NCBI GenBank assembly: GCA_001579985.1
Contig: LRSR01003147.1
Span: forward strand, 1-38,053
DNA: 38,053 bases
From: Hypsibius dujardini
Lineage: Eukaryota; Tardigrada; Eutardigrada; Parachela; Hypsibiidae
Direction of reading: 5' to 3'
Position 1 is the stretch's first letter. The number at the start of each line of letters is the position of its first letter. The notes beneath the pieces were generated by a model. It did not search any database. It worked only from the letters and a program-made list of their open reading frames with translations, and was not told the origin of the DNA. Positions 10,849-22,116 of the stretch are shown here, piece after piece. Made by a program: the position numbers and the translations under genes.

Positions 10849-12509
10849 CAGTCTATAATCGCAGCTGTTTTAGCAGCCAATTTTGGGATGCAATTATGGA
10901 TTCCTTTTGACATGGGCAAAAAGACAGATCGCCAAATTGTAACCTTCTGTGGTACCGTTTCGAGAACCATAAAGAATTTCAATTAAGGTTCGAATTACTA
11001 TCCTGTTTTTCGTCAGGGATACGCGTGTGGCTGCGGGATGGTCTTGGACAGATCGGAAGCCTATACGGGTGTCTCCGCAGCTGTTGTGCAATACAGTTAA
11101 AGAGCATAGGTTCGCCTAAAACCGCATAAGCTCTTGGCAAAACGAATCGCGCGTGTCATAAAAATCTGGCAAAAGGTCTTCCATGTAGCTCACAGGCACA
11201 GTTAATGCAGGTATACTGTTGCTGTAGAAGTCGGTGTGGGAATCACCCTCGATTGGATAATTCCCCAGGAAGATGAAGCCGCGGTTCGTAGAATCGCACA
11301 TGACGGGATGAGACAAACAACTTGTTTTGAAGCGCTTCATCTGCCCCCTCAACGACCGACATATGTTCGAGACTGATACTGATATGGAAACCATATTTTG
11401 GCAGTGTCACGTGGATGTAGATTCTCTCCCTTTCTGTGCTCGTGCAATGAAGCTCCCATTAGCAAGAGAAGAGATTTTCAGAGAAAACGCAGAACGACTT
11501 GACTCTACGTTTTTGTAATTGCCCCTCATATATTATGATGGTTTGTATGGTCATGGCCGGGTTCTGCGGGTTCAAAGCTTAGAAAAGACTGGAAGGTTCC
11601 TATTTCTTTGATTTTCACTGTAAAAATCTAGTTTTCTAGAAAAAAACTGTTTAGAATGCTCTCGCCGTGACTTTCGTATCTAGATTTCAATTTTCAATCT
11701 TTTCACATTACCATTAAAACATACATGCAAGTGCAACGTGTATTTTTGAGAGTATGGTCTTTCCGCTGACTTGTTCCGAAATTCCGAGATAGACTTCGAG
11801 TCTGGACAACGCAAATATATTATTGCGGGCTATGAACCTCAAACATGTTCTTTTTTGTACATGTTCTTTAAACATACCAAAAATGAACTTTAAACATATT
11901 CTTTCTTGTAATGGACTAAACTCATCTATATACAAATTTATCAATAAAACTGAAAATGACCCAATCTAAATTTGTTGAATAATATGGAATATTCAGGAGA
12001 TCATTCCATCGTTCGTGAAGTTACTTTTAAGAATCGCTTTTGAATCTTCAAATGTCCATGTTCTTCTTCCCCTCGTACGGCATCGTAAACAAGAAAGTTT
12101 CACCAATCCGTAAAAATAGAGCACATCGGCAAAACTGAAAACGAGCTGCGCAAGAGCAAGTGTGCATGGTACGAGTACACATCAAGCGTTTTAAAAAAGA
12201 TAATTTTGTCAGAAAGCGAAAGGACTCTTCTGGACTTCACTGCCGCATTAGCCACCCTTTAGATAACATAAAGGTTTCGGATTAAAAAAGATTGATTATA
12301 TTGTGCAAAAAGTTGTGCGCTTTCAAGCGGAGGTATGGACTGATACTACAATTAAAATAAGATGATGAAGGTCATTGGGGGGGAGGGAAGATACGGATCG
12401 TCTTTGAAATGACGCTTCTGACACCTTTCTCATCCAGTTAGACAAGGGTCCATACCAAAGCAAAATTTGAGCATTATCATACAAAAGGACTTTTTAGGGA
12501 TAATATTCA

Positions 12510-15500
12510 TCAATAGATGTTAAAGGGTTGATCAGATTCAGCTACCAGCCGGCTTCCCGTCAGCAACCACCATCGGTCCTGCGAGTGCGGTTTTGTCAGA
12601 AACCTAAGGAGAAATGATACGTTAGAGTGCGAATAAATCGAGCCGAGTGAGCCATAGCACGACCATGATAGAGCTGCAAGTGCGTATACACGCCAGTGAT
12701 GCCATTCTTGAAAGCCACGCTTACCGCCGTAAAGTTACCGCTGCTATCAAGATGAACAATCCTCCTGCCAGTAATGCCAAAATGTCCAGCGATGACCCTA
12801 AGCGAATGTTTACAAGCACTAAGTACATCGAATTCATTTACAAGCGATATAATATACCATATGAGAAAGTACCGTAGTAGTGATGGCACACTCAAACCAA
12901 ACTTATGCTAAACTAAATCTGTTAGTAACTAATTTTTTGGCTTCACTTTTCTAAGTTACTAGAAAATATTATAAACACAAAATACTAATTACTGAAAGGT
13001 TAAATGCTAAATACTAAGAAAATCAGTCAACTATGTTAACAATCGGTTTTAGTTACTACTAATATTTTTAAAGCTAATTAATTTAAATTAATATTTATTA
13101 GTTAAATTATTTAATAACCAAAACTTACCTGAAAATTCATAATCACTATTTTTTAGTTTATGAGTTTGCTAAAAAGAAGCTAATTAATTTGAAGTTTTTT
13201 TTTCATTCCTAGAAAGGCGTTTTATAAGAGACAGTCAAGGTAGATGACGATTTTTTCGGTCTGCATTACCCGAAAGCTGACGAACAATAAACGAAGATAG
13301 ATCATTACAACTGCTTAAAAAATACGATTACGGCTGAGTTTTATGAAACGATTTTCCCATAAAAATTGAGTTAAAAGAAGTCTCTGATTCCAGGTTGTAA
13401 TATGGATATGTGTTTTTTTACCCCATGAGCTGCAGCTTTTCCCGTCAAAGCCACACTCTCCAGGCTGCCCGGATGGAGGTTGTCCGGTGATCCACTGAAT
13501 GGTCGTACCATCGACGGTCGACACCACTAACGTTGCCGCCCCGTAAGTCAGCACCGTCTATCGCAACACGAAAGCTTTACTTTGACACTTACACAAGTGG
13601 CAACACAAGTTACACAAGTGGCAACAAAAGTTACACAAGTGGTAACACAAGTTACACAAGTGGCAACACAAGTTACACAAGTGGCAAAAACTTTGCGCTG
13701 AATGAAATAAGCATTTTTTAACTCGGGGCTATGTACAACAGCCATTTGCGTCGAACGAGTGTAATGGCCTAACTCGGTTATAGCGCAAGGTTTTTGCTAG
13801 GTTTGTAACTTGTGTTGCCGCCCCGTAAGTCAGCACCGTTTAGTGTAACACTGATTGAAGATGAATGGTTGCAGATTTACAGTAACACGTAACTTGTGTG
13901 TTTTTTTACGTTTCTCTTACCTCGAAGTAACCAGTCTCCGGATGGAGATGCCGAACTGCCAGGTCCGGGAAGCGGTCCCCGTTCTCGTTAATGTAGACGG
14001 AACCGGTGGGCAACGTGAAGGTTCGGTTGAAAAAGCGCCGAGCCAATTTTCGGCCGTCTTGAAGAAGGTCGTTACCGCCTCGTTCCGATAACGATTCATT
14101 AAGAACCTAAAAGCTCAAGCGTCTAATCATTATCTACATCCATCTGCCTTGTATATACCAATAATTTTAGTTAAGTTGATGAATGAGTTGTATAGCTAAG
14201 TACAGGGGAAGTCTATTGTATCCGACATTTGAACTTCCAGCCACCTCTTTTCCTGGCCGAATTGGAATCAGTACCAGCACTCTGGCACCCAGCGTTTAAA
14301 TTTAATTTTTCTTAAATTAGTAGTCAACTAAATTAAATTTAAAAAATAAAAATTAATTTTTTTAATTTATTAGCTTATTAAGTTAATCTTCAATTTAAAT
14401 TTTCAATATTCACAATTGACTGACATAAGCGTAATACTTTTAAGAGGATTAGGAGAGGAGCAATTTACATATTCCAAAAAATGGCTTGAATGTCAAGAGT
14501 TTTTCAAAAATTGGCCCGCTTTCCGACTTAATATAAAATAATATTACGTTTATGCAGAAGAATAAAACCTGAAATAAAAACTGTCCCAACTTTTCAGAAA
14601 CGATCTTCTGTTTAGCCGGGAAAGGGGCTGGAACGAAACTTGAAATTCTGAGTAACCTGAAATTGTTTCTCTAAATATGCAATAATATGTTCCGATTTTA
14701 TCAAAAGGTTTCATCTCGAACCGAGCTCTGGTTTGGCCGGCAAAAAATTGGGAAGTTTAACCAGAGACATCAATGAGTTCTCATTCATTTTCACTGTTGA
14801 TTGATTGATTATTTAATTCTGCGCAGTTATCTTTAAAGAAGTAATTTGAAATCCCGAAGGAAGTTACGAAATTATTTCTTTAAACATTGTAATTCCACAA
14901 AAATAATCAATCAATCAATCAATCAATCATAAAAATGAATGAGAACGCATTAATGTCCCCGGTTAAACTTCCGATTTTCTGCCGGCCAAACCGGAGCTCG
15001 ATTCAAAATAAAACTGTATGATAAAATCAGTATGTATTATGGTATATTTAAAGAATATATTTCAGGTCAGTCGGAGTTTCCATTTCCGTTCCGAACCCTT
15101 GTGAGCTGCACTATTCAGTGACAATGTACATCCAGAAAAGAAGAAAACAACAGAATATCCAAATTTGATAAGTCGCATTATATGAGAAATTTTTAACCGA
15201 AATTGCAGGATTATCCTTCCAATCAAAAATTTTCTCGGACGAACGGCCTCACCACTCACTTTCGCTAAGACGATAATGGTTTCATAGCTCGCTATCACAG
15301 GAGAGCTAATCTGAATATTTGGGTAGAGATACACCAGAGTCAGGTAAAAATGGGAAATGCGTGGGAAAAGAATGACATCAGTACCATTTCACCGGGTCCG
15401 TATGAGTAGTTGTAGGTCGTTGCGGAGCGTGTTGTTACGAACACCGCATCGTCCTGCGGTAAACTCCGATTGCGATCGAATGTGACGACGAAGAGCTGCC

Positions 15501-18500
15501 GGAACGCCTCCTTCACGACCTACACAAACGCAGATGGGAAATATTTAGCATCTAAACTTAGTTATAACAGTTTGAGAAGGGGTTGGTGCGCGCTTCGCCG
15601 TCAGAGTGAACAGGTCTTACAATATCGATCGATAGCTGTGACTTTAACCTACCTATTGATACTAAAAGCTAATCCGGAGCTTGCGAAATAAGATCACAAT
15701 TTGCATGATTCATACGCCCCTCCTCCTTCAACAACTGAACAACTGATTATGCAAACCCTGCCATTGATTGGTCGATTGTTTTAAATTAGGAAGTGGTTAA
15801 TAAGCAAAACAAAACAAAACAATCGACCAATCAATGGCATGGTTTGCATGATCAGTTGTTCAGTTGTTGAAGGAGGAGGGGCGTATGAATCATGCAAATT
15901 GTGATCTTGTTTCGCAAGCTCCGGATTAGCTTTTGGTATCAATAGGTAGGTTAAAGTCATAGCTATCGACTGATATTGTAAGACTTGTTCACTCTGGCGG
16001 CGAAGCGCGCACCAACCCCTTGTGAGACTTGTGAGTGGTCACTCCGCCGGACCGCGCGACTTTCGTGTATCGCTTTCTCACTTGCTTGTCCGCGAACTTT
16101 CGCCTTGTTCTAACTGTCCGGCGAGCCTATAAATAGTGCTGCTCACCATTTAATCATTATGCTTCCCTCCTTACGTTTTTCTTCTTATTCTTCTTGGTTT
16201 TATTGAATTTGTTTTCAGTTGATGTATGGCCGTCACAACGGCCGGGATTCGCCTTCGGTATCGATCGCGCCAATAAAGATAAAAACCGTATTCCCTTGAA
16301 TATTTACTTCCCTCCGTCGGAAAAAGTTATATGGATCCATCAGCCTAATTGATTGGTCCCTGAAATTGGATTACAAATCGGGTTCCTGCTACACAGAACA
16401 AAGACAGCCTATCTGGATGCATACATCGTCATGCCCGTCACCAGTCCTCCAGTGTATTTCCTGATAACTTGGCGCCACATACGGCCAGGAACAGAAGTAG
16501 ACATACTCGTTCGTTGTCATGTTGCTCCGTTGGGCATGGATCTGTTCCGGAAATATCGTCGTCAACCAACACGTTTTCTCGTAACAACAAAACAAAAGCT
16601 TATGCAACGCTTGTGTTAATATTTCGCTTACCATGAGGTCTCTTGTTAAAGAGAAGCTCAGGCCCAACCAGATGACTGAAAATTCAGATCTCCTTAATTA
16701 CTGTATATAAAAATATTAAGTTTTTATTGTATCCGTTTGTATAAAACATAATATGTTTGAGACATACAAAAAAAACTATTAAAAACTAAAATTAAAAACT
16801 AAACTATAAAAACTATTAAATTTGTTATTTTTATCCATAAAAATGTTGACTGTTTTATTATTTTACTATTCTGGTTGCAGTAAATCAAAATTCTGGATTA
16901 CTGTATATCAATATATTATGTGTTCTTGTATCTATCTATACAAATATTCAGTTTGTTTTATTATTTGCGTTATTTTCATTGTGATAAATCACATTTTTGA
17001 ATGAGGGATAGAGCCATACCTCTGCTAGCTGCTGCCGCTCGTTTCAATAAGCCGTTAAAGTCCACCGTTCGTGATGCAGCACTGTTGAAGGTGATCGAGC
17101 TGACCCGTACACCCACGCCAAGGGCTCTGGGTATTTGGAAGTTTTGGCAGATGGAACGAAAGTAGGCCACGTCTCCGTTCGCGTCGCAGATCATGAAGAG
17201 AATCGTCCAGTGGTAGTGGTGCAGCAGGGCTCGGAAACCCTGCACTAGCACGGTGTGATGCGAGAGTGCACATGTGATGGTCGTAGGGAATAGTGTCTTG
17301 TCGCTGATCCGTCCGTCCGTTCCAACACTAGTACGATTCTGGTCAGTAACCACGTTGCGAGACACTTTTTCATGCCAGACGCAGAAGGGCCGAAGACTTT
17401 CAAAGGGCGTTTTCCGCTCGGTTGCACACAACTCGTCCTGTCTGATCTGTTTCGATTCGCGCGCACTGGCAAACGCGGAAAGTGTGATTCTTCCGTTCGT
17501 GCGTTTGCCCGTACGCGCAGATAGACACAGGTCAGGCAGAATGAGTTGTGTACAACCGAGCGGAAAACGCCCAATGAAAATCTCAGGTTCTCCTGCGTCG
17601 CGTACGAAAAATTGTCTCGCATCGTTGTGACTGACCAGAACTGAACTTGGAAATTAACATTCAAACGAACAGTTAGCTTCCACTTACGTCGATACGAACA
17701 GCACATTCAACTCTGAAAATTTTTCAAAAAGTGCAATGTTAATAATCAAACTACGCAGTACTCTTATGTCTAGACAACTTAAATGTCTCTGATTGTGATA
17801 TGCTGTGCATAATTCAAATCGTTATTGGTCTTACCGCTCAAAAGTGGAGCAAGGCTCAACGTTGCTGACCCACATGCTGAAAACAGGTTAACGTGGCCAT
17901 TTTTGAATTTGTTGAATTGCGAAACAAAAATATAACTCGAAGAATCGTAAACTGATTTCTAAATGTAGCTCAAATATTTGCGATGCGACGTGAAAGATTT
18001 CAAATAAAGTTTTGTAAATAACTTAAAAGGAAAACGCCTTTATTGTTTTATAAATAAAGATAAAATTTTGCACAATCATTTGAAATTACAGCAATCAGGA
18101 GCTTCATACGAAAATCCCCTAATTGTTTTATAAATAAAGATAAAATTTGCACAATAATTTGAAATTACAGCAATCAGAACTTCTATATTTGTACGTCAAC
18201 TGAACTTTTATAAGTAAGCTGAACCTTTATACGTCAACTCTTATAGACTAGTCTGCTTTCCTTCAAGGTCCAGTTACGTACTGGGTCCAAGAAAGACCTT
18301 CAAGTCACTAGCCGTTGAAGGTTTAACGTTCTCATTCCCATAGTAAGTCTTGGCCGCTAAATCGGCAATGTTGTCGGCAAAGACCGTACATTCCTGCATT
18401 TCCGGTTGAAAAACTAAGCTGAGATTCATCCGGAGTTGGGGAGCGTACTGCCGGTTGACCAGCTCCACGGCGGCTTCGATGGCTGGCACGACTGTGACGT

Positions 18501-18615
18501 ACTGGTAGGATCCAATAGCGACGACCGTCACCGACAGTGGAGACCCACTCACAGAGCAAGCATTTGATAGGGAACATGTTAGGACGAAGATCTGAAAGGT
18601 TGTTAACTTTGACAT
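12510..18615 (-). CDS. Natriuretic-peptide-receptor-like single-pass receptor with short tail (paralogue C)
   Basis: Twelve phase-consistent exons: 18615-18282, 17876-17835, 17712-17688, 17327-17020, 16675-16632, 16541-16425, 15519-15385, 15310-15260, 14106-13921, 13557-13422, 12797-12725, 12603-12510 (514 aa). Order as in B: signal peptide (about 1-24); ANF-receptor fold with SYQYVTVVPAIEAA, STVGTDGRISDK, NEYVYF and NENGDRFPDL; CGFDGKSC; one membrane helix (about 464-482, ILALLAGGLFILIAAVTL); a tail with RFLTKP and DRWWLLTG; then TGA. Nine of the twelve exons are the same length as in B; only the first, sixth and ninth differ clearly, apart from the tail. A GTAGCT donor after 12546 could splice the last exon onward, for example to AG at 12134, but that would add only 28 residues before a TGA (12048). 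Either way the kinase-homology and cyclase domains are absent. Ligand binding at the cell surface is inferred from the fold. Confidence 0.82.
12884..13200. other. AT-rich intronic sequence
   Basis: Dense in TTAGTTA and TAATTAAT motifs, in the intron between exons 10 and 11 of paralogue C. The edge GTGATGGCACACTCAAACCAAACTT resembles, in inverted form, the edge of a similar AT-rich block near 36000-36415 (GTTTGGCTTACTTTTGCCATCCC). It may be a related element. Confidence 0.35.
13588..13690. repeat. 21-bp tandem repeat upstream of exon 10 of paralogue C
   Basis: About five copies of a 21-bp unit built on TTACACAAGTGGCAACACAAG. It starts about 30 bp upstream of the exon 10 acceptor, where a polypyrimidine tract and branch point are expected. 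It also produces a spurious YTSGNTS-repeat frame on the plus strand. Confidence 0.95.
13682..13797. mobile_element. Short fold-back element, family also at 34806
   Basis: Ends are CAAAAACTTTGCGCT and AGCGCAAGGTTTTTG, with CTCGGGG and TAACTCGG inside. The same arrangement, with ends CAAAACCTTGCGCTAACCGA and its complement, recurs at 34806-34920. About 110 bp, no coding capacity. Confidence 0.6.
14680..15042. repeat. Hairpin with about 165-bp imperfect arms
   Basis: The left arm (about 14682-14850) includes GTTTGGCCGGCAAAAAATTG, AAGTTTAACC and TTGATTGATTGATT. The right arm (about 14869-15040) has ATCAATCAATCAATC, GGTTAAACTT and GCCGGCCAAACC. An inner pair, CTTTAAAGAAGTAATTT and AAATTATTTCTTTAAA, closes the loop. 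It is intronic in paralogue C between exons 8 and 9. Confidence 0.85.
15574..16024. mobile_element. Near-perfect long palindrome, about 208-bp arms
   Basis: Arms 15574-15782 and 15817-16024 are complementary with only scattered mismatches, judged by eye at about 95 percent identity. The loop of about 34 bp contains AAAACAAAACAAAAC. Arm ends are GAGAAGGGGTTGG and CCAACCCCTTGTG. The centre carries CCATTGATTGGTCGATTG and its complement. No open frame of note. It lies in the intron between exons 6 and 7 of paralogue C. Confidence 0.93.
16021..16330 (+). mobile_element. Possible solo LTR-like segment with TATA box and poly(A) signal
   Basis: A canonical TATAAATA (16128-16135) is followed about 140 bp on by AATAAA (16272-16277), with a GC-rich block before and no protein-coding frame between. 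That order fits the U3-R-U5 layout of a long terminal repeat, but I could not define clear TG/CA ends or a target-site duplication. A small non-coding gene or a chance pairing is possible. It directly abuts the long palindrome on its left. Confidence 0.28.
18003..18180. repeat. Tandem duplication of about 78 bp
   Basis: Two consecutive copies of a segment starting ATTGTTTTATAAATAAAG and containing TTTGAAATTACAGCAATCAG. Each copy contains a consensus-like ATTACAG acceptor in plus orientation. It lies in the first intron of paralogue C. Confidence 0.9.
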
Positions 18616-18996
18616 TTTCAGGTTCCGGAAATTTTATTCGATTTACAGAAGATAGACAAAAAAAATGAAGGCGAGAGAAAAACTGTTCGGAGGATAGGAC
18701 GTACAGGCAATATACGTACAGTCTAATGAGGTTTTTCTGCCAGTAATATTAGATCCGTGCTTCAAAAATGCCCGGAACAGAGTATACCAAAATGGCAATA
18801 ATATTTTGTGGAATGAACTAACGAATTGATAGGCAAGGGTTCTCTGTTCTGGTGGGATCGATTAGTAGTCTTTCACGGAACGGTTACAGCGGACCACAAA
18901 GACGGGGGGAAGGGGGGGGGGCTTCAAAAGCGGCAAGCCTACGTTAGTGGTCGATTTCTCTACCTTGGGATCTGAAGGCATGGTTCGAAGGTGCAC

Positions 18997-19051
18997 CTAT
19001 GTTCCCGCTGCTTGTTCTTTTTCCCAGTCGCGTTCCCTTTCCCGTTCCGGT

Positions 19052-19090
<39 letters not shown>

Positions 19091-19937
19091 AATCTCAGTT
19101 CGCGTGTCCGTTTCCGTTCTTGTTCCCGTTCCCGTTCCAGTTCCAGTGTTCGGTTCCGTCCTGTTCCTGTTCCTGCTTCTCTTGCTGTACGCGGAATCAC
19201 TACAACAACACAACGGCTGGACTTCAGCCGCATGGAAATCAACACAATGGTCACTATTGTCATCACCAGCGGAACGTAAATATACAGCGCCAAGAGCCGT
19301 CCAAATTTTGGGATTGATATAGGTCACCACACGATTCCCCAAAGGACTCATTTCCTACTTGGAATCCTGCTCAAACATGGGCGGCACGGTCACACTCACC
19401 GTCAAGACCCAACAGACTGCAAGTTCCAACACGTGAAAACTCCTGCGATTAATCACTCGGTACTATGTCGGGTAGTACAACCCAATGAGGCGATTGACCG
19501 CCAGCAGAGCTTCCGCAAAATTAATCAGATAGTAGAGGGCCATGCTGGCGGGCTGTTGAAACACGCAGATTTCGCAGCGAGCCAGGCTCCACACCGTTCG
19601 CTCGAGACTTGGCCGCCAGCCAGGCGGCGTGAATTTCCACCTGCATTACCGTAGCCAGGAGGATGAACTGACACGAAAGTAGATGAGCGATGAAGATACC
19701 GGCACCATTGCGGAGAGTCCGGGACTTCAAAATCATCACTAGCAGACATCCGTTGGTGTGGAATCCGCCGAAGCAAAGGACGGCAGCAACGGCGACCCAA
19801 GCATGAATCTGGCGGTCGGATGTGCATGATGAATGATGAATGTGGCAAAAGTGGTTAAAGTAAGTTGACTTTAACGCAATGGTATTCCCTAATACTGGTG
19901 GGGATTTATTTTGCTCACTATTTTGGCAGTAGGACAA
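18997..19937 (-). pseudogene. Broken rhodopsin-family-like 7TM receptor gene
   Basis: Three frames of the minus strand give consecutive pieces of one receptor. 19937 to about 19610 has TM1 (WVAVAAVLCFGG), the loop KSRTLRNG, and TM2 ending EIHAAW. About 19605-19345 has the TM3 cysteine region (RCEICVFQ), TM3 (ALYYLINFAEALLAVNR, with NR in place of DRY), LIGLYYP and TM4 (LELAVCWVLTVSV). About 19293-19180 has TM5 (YVPLVMTIVTIVLI). The frame changes near 19610 and near 19295. Stops interrupt the second piece at 19463-19465 and 19355-19357. TM5 runs into a low-complexity Glu/Arg-rich loop made by GCTCCT repeats (19052-19090). TM6 and TM7 are not seen. Introns could hide some breaks, but no good splice sites bridge them, so a pseudogene is most likely. 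Confidence 0.6.
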
Positions 19938-22116
19938 ATTTGCGATGTTTTATTACAGCGAAGGACGCAAATTTAGTAATTTAGGGTCATAATTTGTGCC
20001 CCGGATTTTATTTAAATTAAAAAGGTCCCGTGCAACGCGCAGTGTGCGATGCATTCATAAATCGTGCATTGCACAATGCACAGGTGTGAGACGCCGACGG
20101 TTTCCAAAAATTTACGACAGTTTGTGGTGTCGTTTGATCTGCTATTCTCATGTTTTAGTACGGAAGAAGACGTCACAAGTAAAACAGGTAAATACTAGTA
20201 CGGGAATGAATTGTTTCGTCATGAATGGGTTTTTATCCTGATTCCCGTTTTGAACAGGCCGTTCAACGACGTAGTTTCTTTTTCGCTGGTCTTAGCCGGA
20301 TGTCATTATTCGTCTGCGCAGCTTTGATGGAATTTTGCTGGAATACTGCGAGAAGTTAAGTTGCTTTAGTGTAATAAATTCCTTTCACTGTAGCATGAGT
20401 GTTTGGTTTCTCAGCCGTTAAGTTTGTTCTAATAAATCGAACGAAACTATAGGTACAGGTTAACTGACTGCTGCAGATTTTGCACTGACATTAAGTTTTA
20501 CCTCCAAAAGTGTTTTCAATCAATCAATCTACCCCTGTCCGTTGTGCGATACATCTTCTCAACGGCCGACATGCCAAATGCAAAATCCTGTTGTAACGGA
20601 AAGAGATTTTTATTTGTTCAATATGTTGCTAATCACTAACTAGTTATCACTAACTAGTTCAATGAAAAACTGAATTTTTCTTTTCAGGTGGCAGGAAGGA
20701 GGTTTAGCTCTATTACCGACAGCGAAGGAGAATGATCGCTATTGCTGCTGTTGATTTTTCCCGTTTCGGCGTTTTTCAATTGGAGCTCTTACACTGGTTA
20801 TAAAATTCTGGCCATTAATATTCCATTTCAGGATCTAATAGCCACAAATCATTTTCCGTGAATTTTGATTAAAATGGTACAATTTTGTCCTAATGGTACA
20901 AATTTGGTTCTTTCTGTGTGTAAACAACATTTGTCATACGGCCAAATATAGAACGTTTAAGAGCACGAAATGTGGAATAAATTAAGACCCAAATAAAGTC
21001 CGGAAAAGGCCTCGAAAGTTTTTTCGGACCTTGCAAAACTCGTCAAGGATTGCTAGTGTTCAGTCCCTTTCTGGAGTATGGTAGAGTTCCATAGTATATT
21101 ATAGCCTCGCGCTATGGAAACTTCCTTTCAGATCGGCGAGTTACAGTATATGCTGCAAATGGCCGAGAACTCTGAAGGGTAACTCACAATTCAGTTTTGT
21201 AGCATTGACTGATGATTTAATAGAATCATCTTATTGAATTGGAATGAACTGGACATGCTTGATGTGTGCTTTCTCAAGGTAGTGAAGGGATGCGGTACAA
21301 GAATGCCATACTAGTACCAGTATCTCATCTGATCACCTCCCATGCCCTTTTGTGGGGAAGTAAAGCTTTGTCTAAGAACATATGGCTGGGCAAGAGGGTT
21401 ATATCCCATAATACTCGATTGAAAACAATTCTAGTTATAAAAGGGAACTTAAATGAATTTCCGTACAGTCTCCTCATATATCCTATACAGATAAAATTAT
21501 ACGTAGAGATAAAATTTGTACTCTATGAAAAGGAGTCCTACATCTCGTTAGCTTCATATGCAGCTTGAACGAACAGGAATGATTAGAGAATTAACGAAAT
21601 TTAATGCTGCGGCGGCTATCAATGTCGGTCGTTTTTACAGTTTCCTGCATTTGTGTGGACGTGACGTCAGAGGCCATTAGGGATCGAGGAATAGGTTCTT
21701 GCTCTTCTCCCGGAATCCCGGAACAGCCTAATGCAGCATAGTAAGGTCCGTGAAAGGAGGTTATTGTTGGGTTGCGGAAAGGATTGGTTGCTCGGAAAGA
21801 GAGGCACGGTTTCTCCGAAAGTTTATTCTACGAGTATATAGTAATTAGATCGAAGCAACAAAATCAGAAAGTCAGTCTGACGTATTCTGGGAGCTAACAA
21901 CAGGGAACCGACAGACAGTACTAGGGGGATGAGATTTCAGCGGGATCGATCAGCAGCACCATTAAAACCAGCACCATCACAACCGCTGAAAACAGCGAAA
22001 TACTAAAAACATATACGTTCTCTTTCAATAAATTCTGTTTGAACATGAGATGCCAACCTCTGCACCAACCAAAGCTAAAATTTACAACTGATGTTGAGGA
22101 TGGTACGATTGAGGTG
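19938..22116. other. No gene recognised
   Basis: About 2.2 kb without a supportable exon. It contains a short direct repeat of ATCACTAACTAGTT near 20633-20662 and ATCAATCA-type tracts near 20520. An open frame at 21266-21568 (plus) lacks coding character. Confidence 0.45.

Larger units (their letters stand above)
9110..12509. other. Intergenic stretch between paralogues B and C
   Basis: About 3.4 kb holding a possible SINE (9672-9830), an 8-bp repeat (9618-9670) and transposon copy 2 (9866-10848). The rest is unassigned. An open frame on the minus strand at 11116-11394 and one overlapping it on the plus strand at 11327-11518 are both moderately protein-like; I recognise neither and cannot choose a strand. 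No kinase-homology or guanylate cyclase motif is visible. Confidence 0.5.

Noticed and set aside
11116-11518. Overlapping protein-like frames on both strands
   Set aside because: No family recognised, no convincing splice sites, and both strands look equally plausible.
12048-12134. Possible thirteenth exon of paralogue C after TTTTCAG, reading ETFLFTMPYEGKK then TGA
   Set aside because: It joins in phase, but paralogue B has no counterpart and it meets a stop after 28 codons. Read-through of exon 12 to TGA is the simpler model; kept only as an alternative.
13533-13721. YTSGNTS-repeat plus-strand frame
   Set aside because: Translation of the 21-bp intronic tandem repeat.
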